From: Streptomyces sp. RKAG290
Lineage (GTDB): Bacteria; Actinomycetota; Actinomycetes; Streptomycetales; Streptomycetaceae
DNA length: 64,000 nucleotides
Reading direction: 5' to 3'
Assembly: GCF_023701695.1 (NCBI RefSeq)
Contig: NZ_JAJOZC010000001.1
Span: 3,223,894-3,287,893 of the forward strand
A program made the translations under genes and the position numbers. Every line of letters begins with the position of its first letter. Position 1 is the stretch's first letter. Below the pieces are notes generated by a model. It saw only the letters and a list, made by a program, of their open reading frames with translations, was not told the DNA's origin and searched no databases. Shown here in pieces: positions 60,901 through 64,000 of the stretch.

Positions 60901-61929
60901 GACCACCTGAAGATCACCTTCCGGATCGTCGACGAACGCCGCCGCAAGGTCGCCGAGGACAAGGACCTGGAGGCGCTGAAGATCCAGCTGCGCCCCAAGG
61001 CCCGCCAGGCCCTCTCCAAGGCCGCCGCGGAGACCGCGGGGCCCTCGGGCGAGTCCATCGAACGTTCGGGCCTCACGGACTGGAAGATCGGCACGCTGGA
61101 CCGGGTGTTCGAGACCCGGCGCGCGGGCCAGCCGGTGAAGGCGTACCCGGCCCTCGTGGACCAGGGCGAGACCGTGGCCGTACGGCTCTTCGACACCGAG
61201 GCCGAGCAGCAGCAGGCGATGTGGCGCGGCACCCGGAAGCTGATCCTGCTGAACATCCCGGTGAACCCGGCGAAGTTCGCCTCGGACAAGCTGACGAACC
61301 AGCAGAAGCTGGCCCTGTCCCGCAATCCGCACGGCTCCATCCAGGCGCTCTTCGACGACTGCGCGACCGCCGCCGCCGACCGCCTGATCGCCGCGCACGG
61401 CGGCCCCGCCTGGGACGAGGCGTCGTTCCGGAAGCTGTACGACAAAGTGCGCGCCGACCTGGTGGACCTCACTGTCCGCACGATCGGCCAGGTGCAGCAG
61501 ATCCTGGCGGCCTGGCAGGCGTGCGAGCGACGGCTGAAGGCCACCAACAGCCTGGTGCTGATCAACAACGTCACCGATGCGCGGGAGCACCTCGCCCGTC
61601 TCGTGCCGCCCGGGTTCGTCACCGCGACCGGGCTGCGCAGGCTGCCCGACCTGATGCGCTACCTGGTGGCCGAGGACCGCCGGCTGCAGCAGATGCCGAC
61701 GAACGTGCAGCGGGACACCACGCGCATGGAGAAGGTCCACGAGATGCAGGACGAGTACGCCTGGCTGCTGGAACAGCTGCCGCAGGGCAGGCCCGTTCCG
61801 CAGGAGGTCCTGGACATCCGCTGGATGCTCGAGGAGCTGCGCGTCAGCTATTTCGCGCACGCGCTGGGCACCGCGTTCCCCGTCTCCGACAAGCGGATCG
61901 TGAAGGCGATCGACGCTGCCGCCCCGTAG
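57997..61929 (+). CDS. hrpA: ATP-dependent RNA helicase HrpA
   Basis: 1310 aa, full length for HrpA. Walker A GETGSGKTTQ (96-105), DEAH (194-197), SAT, the RecA-like domain 2 ending NQRKGRCGR, then the winged-helix, ratchet and OB regions and the long HrpA-specific C-terminal domain (SGAHFDSWWKHKR). HrpA unwinds RNA and resolves stalled or collided ribosomes in E. coli. The ATG follows CCTGGA; expression likely starts in the 169-bp divergent spacer. No disruption seen over nearly 4 kb. Confidence 0.96.
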   Translation: MSTSFADLQSQLGQLSLRDAHRLGRRLEGARRIRKPEAQRGVLDEIAAQATKAAGRLALRAGRLPALTYPEQLPVSQKKDEILEAIRDHQVVIVAGETGSGKTTQIPKICMELGRGVRGMIGHTQPRRIAARTVAERIAEELKTPLGEAVGWKVRFTDQVNQDATFVKLMTDGILLAEIQTDRELLAYDTIIIDEAHERSLNIDFLLGYLARLLPKRPDLKVVITSATIDPERFARHFGEAPIVEVSGRTYPVDVRYRPLLEEDSEDSDRDQITAICDAVDELQSEGPGDVLVFLSGEREIRDTADALGKRNLRHTEVLPLYARLSHAEQHRVFQRHTGRRVVLATNVAETSLTVPGIKYVIDPGNARISRYSHRTKVQRLPIERISQASANQRKGRCGRTSDGICIRLYSEDDFLTRPEFTDPEILRTNLASVILQMTAAGLGDIEKFPFIDPPDHRNIRDGVQLLQELGALDPEEKDPKKRLTPLGRQLSQLPVDPRLARMVIEADRNGCVREVMVIAAALSIQDPRERPSEKQTQADQQHARFKDETSDFLAFLNLWRYVREQQKERGSSSFRRMCKQEYLNFLRIREWQDIYAQLRTVAKQMGLDVEESSTGAAAPEQSVHTSLLAGLLSHIGLKDTEKNEYLGARSAKFAIFPGSALFKKQPRFVMSAELVETSRLWARVNARVEPEWIEPLAAHLLKRTYSEPHWEKDQAAVMAYERVTLYGVPIVAQRKINFGRIDQETSRDLFIRNALVEGDWRTHHQFFHDNRKLLGEVEELEHRARRRDILVDDETLFDFYDQRIPEHVVSGAHFDSWWKHKRRDEPDALDFERSMLINEKAGTVTKDDYPDSWRQGKLKFRVTYQFEPGADADGVTVHIPLQVLNQVTSEGFDWQIPGLREEVVTELIRSLPKPIRRHYVPAPNYADKFLDRAVPLQEPLPFTLARELQRMVGVPVTAADFDLTRIPDHLKITFRIVDERRRKVAEDKDLEALKIQLRPKARQALSKAAAETAGPSGESIERSGLTDWKIGTLDRVFETRRAGQPVKAYPALVDQGETVAVRLFDTEAEQQQAMWRGTRKLILLNIPVNPAKFASDKLTNQQKLALSRNPHGSIQALFDDCATAAADRLIAAHGGPAWDEASFRKLYDKVRADLVDLTVRTIGQVQQILAAWQACERRLKATNSLVLINNVTDAREHLARLVPPGFVTATGLRRLPDLMRYLVAEDRRLQQMPTNVQRDTTRMEKVHEMQDEYAWLLEQLPQGRPVPQEVLDIRWMLEELRVSYFAHALGTAFPVSDKRIVKAIDAAAP

Positions 61930-62043
61930 GCCGCCGCCGGTGGCTGCGTAACCGCTCAGCCACCGGAAGTGAGGTCGACCGCACCCTCTGACCTCCTGTA
62001 CAGTCTGTCTTCGCAGCCAGCCGCAAGGCAGCCGCGAAAACGA

Positions 62044-62118
62044 GGTCCTGTGGAGCAGTTTGGAGTGCTCGCCACCCTGTCAAGGTGGAGGCCGCGGGTT
62101 CAAATCCCGTCAGGACCG
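62044..62118 (+). tRNA. tRNA-Asp (GTC), copy 2
   Basis: Identical in all 75 positions to 48900-48974: anticodon GTC, same acceptor and T arms. Stands alone, followed by its own terminator. Confidence 0.95.
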
Positions 62119-62124
62119 CAGTAA

Positions 62125-62157
62125 CGAAAGCCCGGATCCCCTGGATCCGGGCTTTCG
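62125..62157 (+). terminator. Terminator after tRNA-Asp copy 2
   Basis: Perfect 15-bp stem CGAAAGCCCGGATCC / GGATCCGGGCTTTCG with a 3-nt loop, 6 nt past the tRNA. Confidence 0.9.
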
Positions 62158-62258
62158 CGCGTATTGACTCCGGTGTCTGCCGACGAGTACTCAGAAAACA
62201 GGGGCTACGCCTGTTTTCCCGGCTCGGGCCAGCGCACATCCACCAGGAGGTGGCGCGG

Positions 62259-62707
62259 ATGACGGCATCCACGGACGAGGGTTCCCGGTCGGAGCAGGCC
62301 GGCCCCCGCGAGCCGGCCGCGGCGCACAGAAGGACGCCCCGGCACGAGATCCGTGCGCTGCTGCGCGCTCACCTGGCGGCCGCCACCGGCTACCGCCACC
62401 TCACCCGGCACTGCGCGGTCTGCGCCCGGCTGCTGCGGCTCGCCATGGAGCCCGTGACGCCCTCCCGGCCGCGGAACCGCCCAACGAGCCGTCCAGGGCG
62501 CCCGAACCGCCCACTGAGCCCTGGGAGGCCACTGCGGGGGCGCCGGTGGCGCGGCGCGGGCGTGCGCCGGCTCAAGCCGCACCGGACCTCGCAGCCCCCG
62601 CCGTGCGGTCCGGGCGCGACACCGCCCCCTCGGGAGGCCCAGGGCGGGTCCCGGACGACCGGCCCCGGGCCCGGCGCACGGAGGACGAAGGTCCCCCCGC
62701 CGCATGA
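62259..62707 (+). CDS. DUF6274-like small protein (frameshifted)
   Basis: ATG 62259 has GGAGG 8 nt upstream. EIRALLRAHLAAATGYRHLT and HCAVCARLLRLAMEP (a C-x2-C pair) resemble a small Streptomyces family I recall as DUF6274. As read, the frame continues as an Arg/Pro-rich tail to 62774. Adding one C to 62451-62453 yields PRDALPAAEPPNEPSRAPEP, far more protein-like, ending at 62707 for about 149 aa. Function unknown; it is conserved near bldC. Confidence 0.65.
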
Positions 62708-62774
62708 CCAATGGCGCGCCGCCGTCGTTCCATGCAGTGGCACGCTGGTACTTGGCAAGGGACATGCCGTGTGA

Positions 62775-63052
62775 CGGGAGTCACTGAATCAGTTTTGAGA
62801 AGGGGGTACTTTACGCCCTTCCTACAACTGGCGAATTTAATATGTGCAATTGCACCACTCGGACGGGAGTCGCCCAGGAGCCCCCGAACCGTCTCGGCCC
62901 GCCTCCACGGGACGAGGGTGCACAGTCCCGCACAGACCCGAGCAAGCTCACACGAGACCCATCGTGAGCCAACCGCGCGTTCGGTTTTGACTGGCCGGAA
63001 CGGGCAAGGAGGCACGCGGAGCGGCGGGAATCACCGCCGGTCATGGGTGCAC
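62775..63052. other. AT-richer intergenic region downstream of bldC
   Basis: No gene supported. It contains a hairpin GAAGGG...CCCTTC (62799-62821) and a perfect 12-bp palindrome GTGCAATTGCAC (62844-62855) within an unusually AT-rich patch. The patch looks promoter-like or RNA-like rather than coding. Confidence 0.45.
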
Positions 63053-63094
63053 AAAAAAAAGATCGCGCTGGACCCGGCGGAGTCCAACGCGATC
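63053..63094 (-). terminator. Intrinsic terminator of bldC
   Basis: A 13-bp stem (63061-63073 with 63082-63094, one G-U pair) is followed on the minus strand by eight U residues. A textbook rho-independent terminator, rare in such GC-rich DNA. Confidence 0.92.
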
Positions 63095-63222
63095 TGACGA
63101 CGTCACCCGTATGACACGGGTACGGCGTCCGTTGGGGCGGACGCCCGTCATGTGGAGCTATGGGTGGGCTGGATGGGTTGGGGGACCCAAAAGCCCAGTT
63201 GTGACGCGACGGCAGGGGTTTG

Positions 63223-63429
63223 TCAGGCCTCGCTGCGCTGCTGCGGAATACCCGCAAGCAGTGCGCGGACCTCTGCCTCGCGGTACCGGCGATGTCCACC
63301 GAGCGTGCGGATGGACGTGAGCTTGCCTGCCTTGGCCCAACGGGTAACCGTCTTCGGGTCCACGCGGAACATCGTGGCAACCTCAGCCGGGGTCAGCAGC
63401 GGCTCGGCATCAGGGGTGCGAGCGGTCAT
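63223..63429 (-). CDS. bldC: BldC, MerR-like developmental regulator
   Basis: 68 aa, the exact length of S. coelicolor BldC. The protein is essentially one DNA-binding domain: LLTPAEVATMFRVDPKTVTR (11-30) and the wing GGHRRYREAEVRALL. BldC binds cooperatively to direct repeats and keeps Streptomyces in vegetative growth or allows aerial development, depending on species. The ATG has GAGGAGG 6 nt upstream. An inverted repeat lies in the leader just before the RBS. Confidence 0.97.
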   Translation of the reverse strand: MTARTPDAEPLLTPAEVATMFRVDPKTVTRWAKAGKLTSIRTLGGHRRYREAEVRALLAGIPQQRSEA

Positions 63430-63445
63430 GAGCGGCCTCCTCGGG

Positions 63446-63467
63446 AGAACCGAACATTCTCGGTTCT
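63446..63467 (-). promoter_or_regulatory. Inverted repeat in the bldC leader
   Basis: AGAACCGA...TCGGTTCT with 8-bp arms and a 6-bp centre ends 5 bp before the GAGGAGG RBS. It could be an operator or an mRNA hairpin affecting translation. Confidence 0.6.
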
Positions 63468-63562
63468 TTCCTCTAAATTCTGCACCTTGACCCGCGTTGC
63501 CCGAAATGGCGGACGCGGGCCGAGTCGGTTATAGGACGAACGGCTTGTCCTCGGCACTACAA

Positions 63563-63703
63563 CTACACCATCCGTCCAGCCACGTCGGCCAAACCGATGG
63601 AATTGCCCTCCCAGGTGTTCATCAGCGACGGAAGCCGATGGACCATGCCATAGCGGACAGTCACGCCACCGTGACGATCAGTCACAGAGCGATCAGGAGT
63701 CAT
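63563..63703 (-). CDS. Possible 46-aa peptide upstream of bldC
   Basis: The frame MTPDRSVTDRHGGVTVRYGM to VAGRMV starts at ATG 63703 after GGGGGG and ends with TAG 134 bp before bldC. Its composition is balanced and not Arg/Pro-skewed, unlike most chance frames here. It could be a leader peptide or small gene. No homologue is known to me. Confidence 0.3.
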   Translation of the reverse strand: MTPDRSVTDRHGGVTVRYGMVHRLPSLMNTWEGNSIGLADVAGRMV

Positions 63704-64000
63704 CAGACCCCCCATAGAGTGCAATGCCGAGCATTCCGCCCATACATGGACGGACGGAGCCCTCCCCGGACTCCTTGTCCTATTTTGGCACGAGGAGTAG
63801 GTAAGGGCGCAAGGGCCCCGTAAGTGCTATCCATCACGCTTGAGGCAAAGGCCCGGTTCGGGACGTAGGTCCTAAGACCACAGCCGTACCGTTGCGCCCC
63901 TTCACCCTCACGTGTCACACAGGACGCAGGTTCATGGCTTGTCAGTTCGCGAACTGACGGTCCCTTACGGACTTCCAGCGCTCCGCGAGGCGCGCGTACG
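63704..64000. other. Intergenic region at the window end, with a perfect palindrome
   Basis: No supported gene. A perfect 18-bp palindrome GTCAGTTCGCGAACTGAC lies at 63941-63958, a strong candidate operator for a gene that begins beyond the window. Upstream of bldC in S. coelicolor is a valine/leucine dehydrogenase region (from memory). Confidence 0.5.

Overview
The window is high-GC actinobacterial chromosome and is almost certainly Streptomyces. It carries bldC, an atrA-like TetR gene divergent from a type II NADH dehydrogenase, SpoIIE-type phosphatases, a SARP regulator, GTG and TTG starts, and an rrn operon without spacer tRNAs. The gene order from about 6 kb to 63 kb matches, from memory, the S. 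coelicolor SCO4122-to-SCO4091 region read in that direction. No database comparison was possible.

Layout. 1-208: the edge of a DUF5959-type gene. 247-6100: a complete minus-strand rRNA operon (5S, 23S, 16S) with terminator, processing stems and tandem promoters. 6.1-11.4 kb: a MarR/MFS divergent pair, a PAS-PP2C-kinase regulator and NDH-2. 11.7-19 kb: the AtrA-like regulator, a membrane-anchored ECF sigma factor with a C-terminal NPCBM domain, and a large SARP/NB-ARC regulator. 19-21.2 kb: a cysteine-less asparagine-synthetase-like gene that is frameshifted here, then about 1.3 kb with no convincing gene. 22.5-28.2 kb: a sporulation-associated regulator, an LhgO-like oxidase overlapping trmB, and a PrsW protease. 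28.2-32.4 kb: an aldo/keto reductase, an M23 endopeptidase under a c-di-AMP (ydaO) riboswitch, a second PP2C phosphatase and initiator tRNA. 32.7-38.1 kb: small membrane proteins, a flotillin/NfeD-like pair, a decayed FAD oxidoreductase, tRNA-Lys and an amino-acid permease. 38.1-43.4 kb: two tandem secreted FG-GAP/VCBS proteins. 43.5-49.1 kb: a DEAD-box helicase, a lipoprotein, a minimal zincin, a metallophosphoesterase, and tRNA-Glu/Asp/Phe. 49.1-55.5 kb: an accessory-looking block with an orphan LuxR regulator, two CMxxxGF lipoproteins, a small secreted protein and a PG-binding MFP-ABC-FtsX exporter. 55.6-64 kb: a CcdA/DsbA thiol-redox pair, hrpA, a second identical tRNA-Asp, a DUF6274-like gene and bldC.

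A recurrent observation is that six otherwise intact reading frames break at short C/G runs. Each is repaired by adding exactly one C or G. This looks more like consensus-sequence error than six independent pseudogenes, and it affects how those genes should be read.

The best candidate for an under-described system is the 49.1-55.4 kb block. Its two lipoproteins share a repeated Cys-Met-x3-Gly-Phe motif and sit beside an exporter whose adaptor carries a peptidoglycan-binding domain. Other items worth attention are the one-piece sigma/zinc-finger/membrane/NPCBM protein, the c-di-AMP riboswitch on an M23 peptidase, and several perfect inverted repeats near regulatory genes.
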